Source: Acanthochromis polyacanthus (taxonomy: Eukaryota > Chordata > Actinopteri > Pomacentridae). From it: a DNA stretch of 64,000 nucleotides. The notes below the pieces were generated by a model. That model ran no database searches. It worked only from the letters and a program-made list of their open reading frames with translations, and had not been told where the DNA came from. Shown one piece after another: positions 30,153 to 44,337 of the stretch. The stretch spans positions 9,289,983-9,353,982 of the forward strand of contig NC_067122.1 in assembly GCF_021347895.1 (NCBI RefSeq), given 5' to 3'. The translations under genes were made by a program, and so were the position numbers. Position 1 is the stretch's first letter. Every line of letters begins with the position of its first letter.

Positions 30153-31212
30153 TCCATTAGAAGACAGCAGGGTAGTGTTTTAACCTGGAAATGATTTGAA
30201 TCACAGGATGAAATATGCTTCCCAGACTGGAATCAAAACAAACGTTGTTTTGAACAGAACCAAGAGGTTTTTCCACTGCACTTGCAGAGAGCTCTCGGGG
30301 CAAAGAGCTGCCTGTAGCCCTGAGGGGCACCACCAGAGGGCTCTGGTTTCAAAGCCAAGTGCAGCCAGGGGCAATTAATCACCATGACGCTGTGCTTTCC
30401 ACGTCTCAATCACAAGCATAAGACCTTAAAATCAGCAAAACTTTAGGATCTCCTTGATATGAAAGGTCACATACTGAAGGTCACAGCAGCTTCAGAGCAT
30501 TTTTATCAAGATGAAAATCTGTGTTTTTAATTACAAGAAATCAGGATGCATAACAATGAAAATGAAAGATGTGGATTTATCTTTTAAAAAATAGAGAAAA
30601 GGTGATGTTTTTTTTCTTTTTGAATTCCTCTGTTAGCATATTTTCCACCTTCCATGGAAACCACAGATAACTCAGCGCAGGGCCACACAGTGAATGCTCC
30701 TGCTGCTACACGAGGTTTTACCATATAAATGAAGTAATCTCAAAGGCCTTTTCCTTCAAGGTGCAATAATGAGCTGCGATTTGGATTTAGGAAACATGTC
30801 CACTCCCTCGTGTTTCCCTTCGTTTCGCTTGGAGCAAAACCGGTGTTTCGCGGCGCCTGTGACAGATGCGATGTGTAACACAGACTGATTGGGAGAGGGC
30901 ATTTGTTTGTTTGACAGTATGTGTCCCGAAAAGGAAAGCAAGTCTAATGGGATTTAGCCGGGAGCCCATGACTGTGAATTCTCTGTTGTATACATTTCCA
31001 TCTCCAGTCTGCTCGGTGGACACAGAGCTTTCCTGGCTGGCATGTCTCTGCATGTTAGCCGTGACCCAAAAGGTCCACCTTGTTTCTAATTTCCTTTGTT
31101 TATTATATTTCTTTGTATCAAAGCTTTCGCATTTCACAAGACCACCGTGGAAGCGGCAATCAAAAGTGGACAACGAGACAAAATACGCAGCTTTTACAGA
31201 CAAAACCTCATG

Positions 31213-31376
<164 letters not shown>

Positions 31377-31379
31377 GAG

Positions 31380-33288
31380 AGAGGGATTCCACAATGTGAA
31401 GTGCTGACATCTGCTGCAGGCCCTTGCAGGGCTGGAATGTGATACTCTCCTTTACACAAAGGGCCTCGGCCCTTGCAGCAGACACACGAAGACCTCTATA
31501 TGCCCCTCTCCACGGGGGCAACACAAGTATGAAATGACTGTATCAATGCCCCATGCTTTCTTTCCTCAGTCATTAACTTTGATTAAAACCACAAAACCTT
31601 CCTTCATACCTTGATGCTGCAGAGATGACTGCTCTGCACTCTCTTTGAGGTGGTAGTTTCTGAGCTATGTGAGAGTGGGGGTAAATTTCTGCTGCATTGC
31701 ATCATCTCTCTGGCTCAATGGGTTCAATATGTCTCCAGCTCCCCTTTGATTGTTGTGTCTGTACTGCAGCAGGCTCGCCATAAAGCAGGGGGATACGCTG
31801 GTGGGTTTTGCCAACAATAGGATGGGAGGAACCACATGAAACGCAATTGATGAGGTACAACATTGTGCCGGGGAGAAAGGAAATTGGGAACAGGAGGGAA
31901 TATTGTTCCAAGCGGTGTCTCTCCTTTGATATGACAAATTGAGAAGCCCTTAAACATTTCCTTCCACAGAAACATTTAGGCAAAGCACAAAACAGTGTGT
32001 TAGAAAAGTTTTGTTTGGGTACACATTTGTCTTTTATGTCTCTGTGGGGAAAGTGAATCAAGGTTTTAAACAATAAATGGTTAAAACTAGCTTTCTTGGG
32101 GATTTTTCCCTTATGGAAAGTTTCAATTTGAATCCTGATGATCCTGATGTGAACATGTGCTGCAGAGTACATTGTTTTTCCATGTATATGTTATGAATTT
32201 GATGGACCTTGATGCACTGGACCAAGAATGTACCTTGGCCACAAATACCACAATGCTGTATCCCAATAGAATGAGTGGGAAAAGGATATTTAGGAACACT
32301 AACACCATGCAAACAACTGCAGTACATACAGTAGCATGTGAAATTTGCCATATGTAAGTTTCTTTCTCCAAATAAATAGTGTGTTTACTCAAATTTCTTC
32401 CTCTTGTGTTATATTATTTGTACAACTTTACAGGTTTTAACAGCTGGGGGACTGAATAGTAGAAACATAACTCAATTACTGCTGCAAATATATAATAAAA
32501 TTAATCTTCAGTCCGTTATTTCTGCTGTTTCTGTGGGAAAAAAGACCTGTTTTTTTCCATTTGTGTAGCCTTGTATCCAGACCACCTCCTTCATCACTTT
32601 ACTTTTCCTGAAAACTACTTGAAGCATATGAAACTGTTTGCATCAAGTGGAACAAAAACTGGAGCTGAGAGTGTTAGAAACACCTCACTGGCGCAGTCAG
32701 CAGCGTAATAGTTAACATCCTGGGGAGTTTCCTCGGCTGGGAAGTTTCACTTTATGTATAGCACCTGTTGTGCAGTCAGTTGCCAGTCTCCAAAAACCCA
32801 ACCCCGGTGTCGCGCAGCGATATTTTATCTCAGTCTCCAAGTTATGACTCTAGACTGCGCCAGAGAACAGAACTCGTCTCGGTGTTGCGAATGGTTTCTG
32901 GGTACAGACTGTATCAGGTTGCTGGACTCCCTCGCTGTCTCTGTGTGTGAGCTTTTACTGTAATGCGTAAAGATCTGCGGGGATTTATCAGACGGAGTGA
33001 AGAACGCACCGTGGACGCAGTGCTGTGGCCAACATGCATCTGTGCATTTCTGCTGATCTCGCACCATAGATGAACTGCGTCCATGAGGACGGTTTTGCAG
33101 CTGATTCCAGGATTATAACTACTTAAACCAAACTTTGCTCAAATCAGTGCCCAACTTCCCTCAGAACCAACAGGTGCGCACTCTCATTGCGCAGCAGCGG
33201 CAGGTTTGGAGACTCTGGAGAGGATTTCTTTTCTGATTCATCGAGTTGAAATTGCACTTTTTTCAGCGGGACTGATGGTTAAGATTAT
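31380..33288. other. Region upstream of pdgfc, promoter not resolved
   Basis: From about 32.7 kb the sequence becomes richer in GC and CpG (GTCGCGCAGCGA, GCGCAGCAGCGGC), consistent with a promoter and long leader for pdgfc. No TATA box or splice site was confidently placed. The 156-codon minus-strand frame at 31702-32172 matches nothing I know. Confidence 0.45.
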
Positions 33289-33348
33289 GTGGATTTTACT
33301 CTGCGTCCAAATGTGTCCAAAGCAGCACTGGTGTCCTGTGAACGACGC

Positions 33349-33414
33349 ATGTGTGTGGTGATCCAAACCATCCCGTCTCCAGCGCTTTGTGATCGCCAAC
33401 CACCACTCATCCAA
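33349..33414 (+). CDS. pdgfc: Possible in-frame N-terminal extension of pdgfc
   Basis: An ATG at 33349 is in frame with the pdgfc start and there is no stop between, giving 22 extra residues (MCVVIQTIPSPALCDRQPPL and two more) before the signal peptide. Its context is also weak. An extension would bury the signal peptide, so I favour the start at 33415. Confidence 0.2.
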
Positions 33415-33526
33415 ATGATCCTTCCATTCTTCTTCCTTCTTGCATCGCTTCTGCAACAGTATGGCTCGGAAGCTGAATCAAGTCATGTCAGCAAATTTCA
33501 CCTTCCAAGTGTAAAGGAGCAAAACG
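33415..33526 (+). CDS. pdgfc: Platelet-derived growth factor C, first coding exon
   Basis: PDGF-C is a secreted growth factor with an N-terminal CUB domain that is cut off to release a PDGF-receptor-alpha agonist. This exon encodes 37 residues plus one base of a split Gly codon. The signal peptide is MILPFFFLLASLLQQYGSEA; then come AESSHVSKFHLPSVKEQN and the donor GTGAGT. The pattern AES..SKF....KEQNG and the phase-1 splice after it agree with mammalian PDGFC as I recall it. The start codon aligns with the mammalian start although its context is weak (C at -3, A at +4). The CUB and growth-factor exons are not in the window as far as I can see. The divergent position next to glrb is as in mammals. 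Confidence 0.88.
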
Positions 33527-35028
33527 GTGAGTTTTATGTGCGTTTATTTTGTTTTACGCAGTTGTTAAACTTCACGTGAGCTTGGAAGTTTCTGCTCACA
33601 CATCACAGCATGCTCATTGTTTCTGGGCTTAAAGCCATTTTAAAAAAAATGAACATCTTAGTAGAGTTGCAATGAATGAGGGCATTTCATGCAGTTCAAA
33701 CAGCATTATCCAGGATAGGAAGTGCAAAATTACCTTTTTACCTTTAAAGTGTACCCGTGTCTGTTTAAAAGGGGAAACCCTCCTGAAATTCCACGTCCCC
33801 AGGGAGAAGTTTTCCTTGTGATCCTAAAAAGGGCTCCATTCATTCAGCAGCAATCGCTCCAGGCGATGTAATTTGCTTACCCTCTGAACCGACTGCACTG
33901 AAATGCACTAATGCCGAAATTCTGTGTTTTCTGTCTTTAATGTTACGTACAGGCTGATGTCGATGATATATCAACCTTCAGTTACACAAGTAAATAATTA
34001 CCTTCCTGTGGTATTTGCCATTGTGGGTGGTTTTGTAATGAGAAAGAATATGATAACATCTTTAAAAAATAACTAAGATTGTGCAGGATTCTTGTTTTTT
34101 TTCTCTCATCCTGCTAGAATTTTTTTACTTTTTGTTCCCATGTCTGACACTTGCTTCGAGACATAATTCTCCTCCAAATGAACTTTTCATGCCTTCATAT
34201 TAGTGCAGAAAACAGCTAAGGAACCACAACAGCAAGCCAGGAGAAATGTAGGCCACAAGGACACATTTTAAAAAGCCCATCCTTAGTTGGCATTTGACCA
34301 ACTCTGTGCATATGGGCCTCTGAGACAGAAACCATAAAAAGAGAGCTTTGAATATTAATATGCTTACTGGAGGCTTAAAATTATTCATTCACTTCACATT
34401 TAAGTGGAAACTACTTTTTAAAATTAATGGTTGACCATCAGTTGCCAGCGCATCATAGATTAGCTATAAGCCATAACACTTGCTTTGTCTTTTTTTGCTT
34501 TTTAATTAAACTGAAATGGACTATTCAACCACTTATTAAGTTCATAATAATATGTCTCTGTTAAACTGATTTTGGGCCAGATGTCCTGCAGCCTTTATCA
34601 CTGGATTGGTCGAACAGCAAGTGCTGTGCAGGAGGACAGATTTCCACAACAGGCATCCAGAAAAGTGTCCTCATTTGTACCTTTTATAGCTCATCTGAAA
34701 GCTTTAGTAAATGATGCTTATCATTGATGATTCAGAAACCAAGTGGAAGAAGCTGTAAAATGTTCCAAAAGCAACATGGTTTTTATACAACAGCATATGA
34801 AGGCAAACAGGCCTGTCAGTTCAAAGTACCAGCATGCCTGCATCCTGCAGATGTTGCACTGACCAAACTTCATTCATTACTCAGTCTTCTGTAGGCAGTA
34901 GGTTTGACTGGCCTTGTGTGAGGACATGCAGTGCTGACTTCACTACAGTAACAGTCAGGGCTGGGAAATCAGAGCCTCCCGCCGGGATCTCTAGGTTTAA
35001 TCAGGACGACTGAGAAAGGAAAACAACA

Positions 35029-35054
35029 GGGAGGAGGGAGGCCAGGGAGTGGGG
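35029..35054 (+). other. Potential G-quadruplex motif in pdgfc intron 1
   Basis: Four runs of at least three G (35029-35031, 35036-35038, 35045-35047, 35051-35054) separated by 4, 6 and 3 bases meet the usual pattern. The surrounding 35020-35100 is strongly G-rich and includes a GGCGGCGGCGGCC run. Confidence 0.55.
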
Positions 35055-38000
35055 TGAAGGAGGAGGGGAAGCATGTGGGGCGGCGGCGGCCGGGGGAAAG
35101 ATGTTAAACTGTCAAAGAACTCTTTAAAAAGGCGGTCACACATTGGCTGAGGGTGAAGCTGGCCAGACCGGCTGTAACCTTTGACTGGAGTGTCTGAGTG
35201 CTCACCGTTCTGCCGCGCTTGATTGCTGAAGCTCCGTGAGACAATTTGATATCGATCTGACGGAGGGGAGAGCGCCAGACCTGTCTGGCATGTTTAGTAG
35301 TAGTTGCCTGGAGAGTTAAGGTCCCCAGTCGTATTAAACTTGGCAAGCGGCTGCTGATGACTCCATAAGATATCAGAGGGGATCATCTCCTGTTGCTCTG
35401 CAGAGTAACCATCTGTCACAATTAATGATTTGGACAAAGCCCCCTAAAAGAAATGGGCATGAACTCTGAAATCTAAATAGTGTGTGTTGTGGTCATAAAT
35501 AATGTGAACATTTCCTTCCTTCTACCACTGAGAGTTATGTTACACTGTTGCACATGCCATTTTCATGTGTTCGCCACATGGCTATAAGGTTTCACGGTTA
35601 TTAGGAAAAATCATTGCCAAAAATGAGATCTCCAGTTGTGCTACAAAAGTGCTGTGTACACTTTTGGACTTGAAATAGGGTCGCAGCACAAAGTGTACCT
35701 AACCACCTTGACCACCACTAAAACCTCTGCTTCAGTTACTCTTCTTTTTGTGGAGAAATCATTGTCTAGCTGTTGCTTCCTAAACTATAAAGTTTGTGTT
35801 TAAAATGTCAAGTCCATTTCCCCAAATTGTCCCATTTTAGACCAGCATTGTCTATAAATTAATCTATATACACCTCATCTGGATTGGATTGAAGGAACTC
35901 ACAGCTGCTTTTTCGATATTCAACTAAAGACACAATCATTCTAACCCTAAGACAACATCATGTGTGAGGCCTGATGTGAAATCCTCAGCTTTGCAAGTCT
36001 TTCTGTTCTGGACTGGAACCAGTAATGTCAGTGAATGTTGTCCAGGCAACTTTGTTTTTCATCCTCAGGCTTTTTGAAAAGTACGCTATCTATGAAACAT
36101 ATCTTACAAGAGACAAGAATGAGATTTGTTACACAACTGTAGGATTCACAGTCACTGGCACCTTATGGTGTTTTCAGTGGAAGCTCAATGTTGCTCCCCT
36201 GTCCAAGTGAATAGACTTTTATGTGAAGTTACACTACACTCTGTCTTCTGGCTGATTGCCTAATGGCCTACATAAGCTTGTTTCATTACATTCTGATGGC
36301 CTTTCTTAATGTTATAGTGTTTACAGTGACATGAAGCTGTGATTTGCTGGCAGAGACGCCGGTCGTCAACATTGCACAACCAGCTGAAAACACAGCTCAG
36401 CCTCCCAATCGCACAGGTCATCTCAGGAAACGCCTCCTCATCACGTCCCCGAGTTAAGTGGTTCGTCTTCACTTTCCCGTAGAAGGCCCTGTTTTGATCC
36501 CCACCTAGCCCACCCGTAAGCACAGACCCACATCTCATCAGGAAAAAATCCAGCTGCAGATATTTGTAGGAGATGCGGATTACCTGTGATATTCTCCACA
36601 TATCCTCCCCCCCTGAGCGCCACTGGAGGAAGGTATGCACCACACTAGACCTGCCAATGATCACAGAGGCTGCTGTTCCGTTAAAGATTATGAGATTAGA
36701 GGGAGGACCGGGGTTGTAAGGGTCACAGGCCTATGGAGAACATGTGTGGTGTACCCCGTATGCATACACGGCGGACAGAGGTGCATTGTGCATTCATTAG
36801 ATTATGATGTAGACAAACAAGACATTTGCAGTGGGAATTTAAAAACAGGAAAGAGACTGGGTGGCCCTTGAACGTCCTCTCAGATGCATTTTGTGATGCA
36901 GCACAGATCATGTAGACACATTTAAATCACATGAAGTATAAACAGTAATCCAAATCATCTGTTGCTGCCGACATAAATACCTCTGCAGTGCAGGCAGACA
37001 TTTAAAGTGCTTATTGATGATTGCACGTAAACATTTAGATCGATAAAAGCATCAATAAATATTGCTCATTCATAGGTGTTAATAGCACACTTACACTGCA
37101 ACAAAGTCTTTTTTGATTGCAGTTGAAAAGCTTTTAGATTCAAAATTCAAAAGTTTAGCAGCTGCAATACAAAATATATAGTTATTTGATAAGATACAGG
37201 CATACAGCATATATATGAAAAACTCATAAACTGCAATTTCTAAAAAGCATTATTTAAGAAATATAAAATGACATGAATTTGATTCTGTAACTGCAGGCTG
37301 GAGCTTACATTAGAAATCAGATAAAGAATGTACATTGAGTCATTTTTTTCATTTTGTGTTGGTTTTAGATGCATTTACGAACTAGATGCAGGCTTGATTT
37401 ATAACTGAAGTGACAGAACTTTCTGAATTTTGTTCTGTATTGTGGAATTTAGAAACCTCTTCCACACTGAACAAAGCATTAAATATGGTGATGGCAAAAG
37501 TGTTTTATCATTAAATTATCATAAAATTTCTCTTGTTTGGCATTTTTTCTGAAGTTGTCAAACAAATTTTGCTACTATTATGCCACCTTAAACCATACTG
37601 TACAGCTCTGAAGCATCAAATGTTGTTCCTTCTGAGCTGACTTACCAAATCTGTCCTGACAAGACCAAACACAGTGGTTTCTGTAGGTTCAAGCCTCTTC
37701 TATTGGCAGCTGCAAATGTGGCCAGCTGGCAATCACATTTCCACAATGTTATTTTAAGTGGTTTCCATAGTGCTTAACTCTGTGTTTTAATTTGAAATTA
37801 CGATACAGCTCTTAAACCGGTGAAACAAAACTACGAGCCTTGCTTGGAATCTCCATTCATTCTTTAATACAGGTCAGATGTTTCCTGAGCCTGCTTCCCT
37901 GGGAAAGCTTGTTTCCACTTAGAGGAATCTGTACTTTGATGGATATGCTTGAGTGAATGAATGCAGCACTATGCAGTTAATCATTGTAGTGGGCAGTGCA

Positions 38001-40214
38001 ATAGCAGTCGGTATGCTTGGCTGAATTAAAACCATCAAAGAAAATGGATGGCTCGAATGTTCAATGAACTCTGCGGGGAGCGAAACGGGCAACAATTACA
38101 CTGAGTAGATCACCATTGTCACATGAAAACCACAAATATAAGGAGAGGCTTGTCAGGAGTTTTATTTTCTCAGTAAAGGCGATCTTTTTTCAAAATTTAC
38201 TCTAGAAATTTTGACTTCTTGTCTCTGCTGTACTTGAATGCCACTAGAAATATCAGTTCCTTGGTAAACATTCACTGCAAGTAAGAAAAAGAACGTCTCT
38301 AAATCTGCACTCCTGTGATTTTTCCACGATAGAAGCAGCAAAAAATAGTGAATACAGGCGGGTCTATGTCTCAGAGCAGGAGGAGATTTTCCCCTCAACA
38401 TCTCACTCCCAAGTGGGGAACCCTGGATAAAAGTGTCTATGTTTTCCCTGTCAGCGCTATTTGGAGTGCTGTATTTGGCAAGCAAAGCATGCCACCGCCT
38501 GCCTGCTGTTTGTCATTTCAGGCAGCCAACACACGGTCTCTCCCACCACCTCATGAAGCTGAGGGAGTTTTCAAGGGATCTGGGTCATGGGTCTAAGCTC
38601 GGAGGAAAAAAGAAGTCTCCACAGACAACCGCTCTGTCTCTACCTGGCTAAATCAATATTTGTCAAGTTTTCTGTTGTTGTTGTTTCTTTACTTGTAGAC
38701 AATGCTTTGACCAAGAGTGGTCTAGTGCAGATAAAATAAGTAGGAATAGCTTCCTCTCCAAAAGTGGATGCATTAAACCTGGAGTCATATGTGTTTTTGG
38801 TGACTCGACAGCAGGAAAGTATGCAATTAATAAAACAGTGACCTATCAATTCCATGCCTTATAAACTAGCACGTGTTTTTGCAAGCAGATTTGCACATTG
38901 CTAAAACATTTATAGTGTGTTTTGGGGGACCTAATGATTGTAAATACAATATACAGATTCCTTTGAACTCAGCTTTGGTCTCCACCGACCTCCAAGGGAA
39001 ATAACTGGCTCGAAAGCTCCTCTATGTTCCCCCACTAGTTGCTGTATTTGTGTAATTGCTGGGACTGGACAGTAGATTCATTGAGGCTGGTCAGATCAAA
39101 GAAACTGATGCAAGTTGTGAGCCACAAAACCAAAATAATGAGTTGAAAGATACAGATATGATCATTTTCCGTTCACTCATCTCTACAAATGGCAGCTTTT
39201 TGGCTATGCATGGTGATGTGGCTCATTGTTACATTAAAAATGTGTTTAAATCAGCTCTGAAGTGGTGCTTAAACTGAAATAAGCAATTTGAGTACAAAAC
39301 ATTCCTTACCCCATAGATCTGAAAAGTGTAAAAAGTCTGGCAGCTGTTGATGTACATCAGCTATAATAAGATTCCAGCGGTGACAAGTTGTTGTGGTGGA
39401 ACAAAGTGTCAAATTGTCTGAGAAATTACCCACTCATTCTGCATATAACAGTGTTATGGTTAGCGTGTCATATTTTATAACCCATCCATATGACCCATAA
39501 GTTCTGAATTGGATGTGCACTTCATCCAACTTCATTGTATATTCTTTCTTAGTGCATTATCCCAGAGTATAAATAAAGGTTCAATGAATAGGTGGATTAA
39601 TCCGGTGTGGATTTGCATCATTGAGAGGTGAAACTCATACAACCCTGTTTGATGATTCTCACAAAAGTGATATTCCTGTACAACTAAACTGCATTTTTTC
39701 AGTTAAGTTTTGAAAGAAATGTATTTTCTGACTGTGGCAGGAATAGGAAAGACCATAATTTAGTAGGAAACACTTCCCTTTGAAAGACCCACAAAATTAA
39801 TGTTAGGAAGTAGTGGGTTCTCCACAACCGGACTGGGTTTTTGTGTGGGAACGGTATTCATAGCTTTGGATTTCACATGCTTTTTGGTTCAGTTTCGGCA
39901 CCAAAACTACGCAGTTAGGCTTAGGAAAATACCATGGCATGGGTTTAATTGCAACCCTTTTATTGTGTGCTTGGACTTTCTGTCTCATTTTCTGGAGTAC
40001 CAGAGTGACGAATTTCCTCCAGTACTGAAAAATAAAGCCAATGCACAAATTCCAAAAGCTGCAGTTCCTCGAATGACCACTCGAGGCTCTCAGAGCAATT
40101 CAACCCCCATAGAGCCTATGTTACAGAAGCCATCTTTACAGCATAAATAAATGCTTCTACTGCCTGGTACACATGATTGTTTTGGTTTGTAGAGAGAATT
40201 CCCCCAATTCATGA

Positions 40215-40530
40215 CAGTTGTACTGCAGGTGAATTTGTATACAACTCACCAGTTTAAATTTCATTAAGACTTAAAGTTATGCATAATTAAAGGTGTGAAG
40301 GCTTTGAGTGACAGGTGGGTTCTGTCGTAGAAGAGTTCATGGCCTACCTCAGCTCCACTCCTGCTCCACCTCGATACTCATTTTTGAATTAGCCAGAAAT
40401 TAGGAGGAGTCAGGCGCTGTCAAGATAGATTGGCTGCCACACTGACCTTCAAAACCACTCTTTAAGAAGCCTTTGCGTGACGTCATTCAGGGTAAATCCA
40501 TCTTTATATTCAGTCATCGGTCCCATTCCC
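40215..40530. repeat. Probable fish interspersed repeat
   Basis: The stretch with GCTTTGAGTGACAGGTGGGT, GGCTGCCACACTGACCTTC, AAAACCACTCTTTAAGAAGC, GCGTGACGTCATTCAGGG and CCATCTTTATATTCAGTC resembles a repeat seen widely in fish genomes. It includes a full CRE palindrome TGACGTCA at 40478-40485. Class and ends are unknown to me. Confidence 0.5.
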
Positions 40531-43084
40531 GTCTGATATATGATTGGTTGGCTGCAAAGGAGTGACAGAAAAGCAAAACAAAAAATAAAAAGAAGAAGTA
40601 TATTGATTGGAAATATATTTCTGATACATCACAAACAAGGTCTTTTAGGGGACAATGTCCATCTAAATGTCATCAAGAATGCAGTTTAGCTGTATAGATA
40701 TGTAATTTTTAGGAGACAGGATTGAATATATACACACAGTAGCCAACAGTTTCACTTAAGGCTGTATTAGCAACTCATTAGCTTCAGTCAGGTAGTATGC
40801 GGTCTTTGTGTTAAGCAGTAAGATGACTCAATAATAACTGCATTAACAAAGTATAAATTGACAATCTCAGATCAACTGCCATAAGAATACCACAGATAAT
40901 GGTATAATAATGACACATGGACTGTAAATAAAAGAAATATTAGCTTGTGCTGTGTCCAGCAACACCCTCTTACTCTGTATGTAATAGACAATCAATAGTT
41001 GAATTAAAAGTGAGCAATGTTTTATATTTCAAACATTTATCTCATTGCTATCATCATTTTCACCATTTTCCACCATTACAGACAGCTACAGGTGAAGAAA
41101 AGAGGTAAATATATAAAATGTGAACTATTGCATTGTGTGATGGTTCAGAGAAAGTTCTGACTTTGTCACGAGCGTGATTTTTTTGCTCCATTCTGAAATG
41201 TTTGAGGGCACTTGGCAGCAGACGCTGGCACAGATCCTACAAAATGGTACATGCAGGTGCACAGGTGTGCCTGAAACCGCCTGAATGGAGATTAGGGTGT
41301 TGGTGAGGAAACACAAGTACGCTCAACAAACACTGCCAGGATAAATATTGTCTTTAAGTAATATCTCCGCACTGTATTTGTCCTCCAGTTTCTTATCGGT
41401 TTGGTGTCTGAAGTGGTCTCATTGTCCTGCCTCCGTCTGCTGACCCCCAGTAACCCAGTTTCTGTAATATTTCCAGTTTGCAGATAAGAATTGTGAGTGT
41501 GCCACATTATCAGCTTGGCGATATCACTTCAAATGTTCAGACTTTATCACTGTTTCATTGCAAACATTTGTTCTGAAAGTTGCTATTTTATTGACAGCGT
41601 TAAAAATGTTATATTGCACTTCTCCTTCATGAGCAAAACAAATACAGACAACTTTTCTATCATGTTTTTCCCCCTTATCAGTGGAATGAAATTACTCAAA
41701 TCGAAAAGCAATTTAGCTTCCTTAGCGGAAGGACTTGGTGAATGTTATCAGCTGCTTTGCCACAATGATTCAAGTAGCTACAGCATGACACGCTGGCACA
41801 GAGCAAAGCAGCTATGCACGAAGCAGGCTGAGTAAAACAAAGCGAAAGGAAAATTAGCAATTATGAGTCAAGTGCATGCCTCTGAGACTCCCAGAGCAGG
41901 AAAACACAGCATGTAAATTTCAACTTCTAAACACAGTACTGTAAATAGTCCAGTGCTAACACTGATGGGCTGAGGAAAGTGTCTGGCAAGAGCATGAAGG
42001 GTGGAGTATATCTGCCTAAAGTGAAAATTACTTGTCAGAGCAAATACTTGTCATTCACTGTGAGTTAGCGTCGTTTGCTCACTTTCATTGTTTCCGGATT
42101 TACTGCTGGCTCTGATTTATGACTGTTGTGGTTCAAAAATCCATCCACAAAGTTGTCCTCACGTCTTTTACAGCTCTGAGGAACTCAAAGGCATTGGGGT
42201 CAGGAAACTTAATCCAAAACATAAGAGGCGTGCCATTTCCATTTAAAAACAGAACGTTTCGACAATAGGATAACTCACCCACCCTAGCCTTCAAAAGCAT
42301 ATTCCGCATTAGAAATTTCCATGGTTATGTGTATTTAAATGACTTCATTAATCTTCATTAGGTGGTGCAGGGCATCAGCATTTGAGTGTTAATTTTGATG
42401 CGTTTTGCACTGAGAGCGAAACACGTCAGGACAAGCAAATGTGCTTATCTCCAAAGCTATGTCATTAAAAAAATCTATGAAAAAAACAGAGGAGGAAAGA
42501 TTGTTTGATCAACTGTAAATGCTGCCAGGGATCATTATCATTCTTGTTGTAACAAAACAGATTCCCTCTAAAATAGGAGCCTCCATTGATAAATATTTGA
42601 TTCACCTTGAGGCTGTGAGGATTTGAGACCTTGCCAGTGCGACAGTGTTTTTACACAGACCTCAGATGTCCTATATGAGTATTGGTTTTCTCGTGGTAAC
42701 TGGAATTTCAGCTGGGCTAAAAATCTTGGCAGTGGGATGAGTTGACCTTGGTTACTGTCTCTGGAGGGCAGGTCTGCATAACTTGGCAGATGTCATCACC
42801 TCCTATCAGAGAGGTATTTCAAAGTGTCCTGTGATGACTCTACTTTTCAATTCGCCGGGCATCTCTGGCATCACCTTGTAGTTGATTGACAGGAAGCTTG
42901 ACCCCGAGCAAGTGCTGAAGAATCCCGCAGCTGTGTCTTTCACAGCAGAATAAGACTTCACTGCTAACATATAGGAACGAAATATAGTAGTCTGTCTAAC
43001 ATACTGGGTGAAAGACAAAATTAGGAGCCATATTTATGATGTGTGACTAGCAAGTATTTTTTTTAAAAGTATTTCATAGAAGGT

Positions 43085-43385
43085 ACAGTGAGGAGAAAAA
43101 AACAAATTAAATCAGTATTTGGTGCTCTCATCTTGTTCATTTCAAACAGCAACAGTTCTTGTGCAATTTTTTATGGTACTTAACAGGTAAATTGTTCCAG
43201 GGATCTTTTTTAGAGCTCTCCACAGTTCTTCTGTTGCTTTAGGCTGTCCCTGTTGCTTCTGTTTCTTATGTAATCTCAGACTGACTTGCTGATGTTGAGA
43301 TAAGAAATCTGAAGGGGCCGTTTCATTAGTTGCAGGGCTTCTTGTGCTTCTTCTCCCTGAAGATAGATTCTTATGCAAGCACACG
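43085..43385. mobile_element. Tc1/mariner-type transposon fragment
   Basis: TATGTAATCTCAGACTGACT, TTGCTGATGTTGAGATAAG and AGGGCTTCTTGTGCTTCTTC are in the order of a common fish Tc1-family element, here the complement of its transposase region. It is short and interrupted; no reading frame remains. Confidence 0.6.
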
Positions 43386-44337
43386 TGCCAAACAACATCC
43401 CCTTTTAAAACCCGTCATGTTTTAGCTGCATTGTTTTTCCACTTGAATTCCACACAGTGAATACAGAACCCACACTGCCTGATAGCAGAAGCCGCAGGGC
43501 CTCGGAGGTCACAGTACGCAGACCCATCGCTGTGGTACAAACAAACTCAGCTGGTTTCACTTTCCCACGTCTCCTTCCTCCTCATTATAATGTGAAAGGT
43601 TCATCATGTGTGAAACTGAGCCACTGGGTTCATCTGATGCAGCAGAGGCATTTCATGGTTATCAAGCACCATCATTAAGCGTGCTAATTTTAGAAAGCAG
43701 CAGTGAGAGTTACCGATGTGTGAACAGCCTCATACAGTTTAGTATACACATTGGACAGCTCCATGTAATTTCAGCAGCTAATATGAGAATGAAGATGTGT
43801 CGCTTGATGCTGACTGGAAAACACTCTACACATAAAAGGAGAGTAGTGTAATTAGAGTATGTGTTCAGCTCCTTTGAATGGGCCTAGATGGGTCTATTTA
43901 ATTGTTATTATCACTGAGGTCTGTGTTCAATCAGATCTTAATACAGTAGCGATTTACAGTGTAGTGAATGCTTTGTCAGGTCAAATATCAATGTATTTCT
44001 TCCTGCTTTTACTACCATTCATTATTCATACTCGGACAGTTACATTTCTAACATTGCATTTTCAGTTTCAGCACAGTCAACAGCGATCAGCCGTGGCATT
44101 AAAAAGCCACCTGGCTAATATCGTGTAGCTCCCTCTTGAGTCCCGGCAACAGATCTGAGCTGTCAGTGCATGAACGCAGGATCTTTGGGCTGCTCTATGA
44201 TGTCTGACACCGCGATCCTTTGGGCCCTGTGGGTTGGGTTTGAGGCCTTTGTGAACATGGCTTGTGCTTGGTGTGCAACAATGGTTTGGTGGGTGGTACA
44301 TGTCAAAGTAACATCCACCTGAATACAAGGAGCCGAG

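Larger units (their letters stand above)
33527..44337 (+). other. pdgfc intron 1, left part
   Basis: Mostly unique-looking AT-rich sequence. Exceptions are the G-rich patch at 35029-35100, a fish interspersed repeat at 40215-40530 and a Tc1-like fragment at 43085-43385. No pdgfc exon 2 was recognised. Confidence 0.65.

Noticed and set aside
31702..32172. 156-codon minus-strand ORF between glrb and pdgfc
   Set aside because: No recognisable family, no splice partners, ordinary composition.
39800..40150. 116-codon plus-strand ORF
   Set aside because: No homology and no flanking splice pattern tied to pdgfc.
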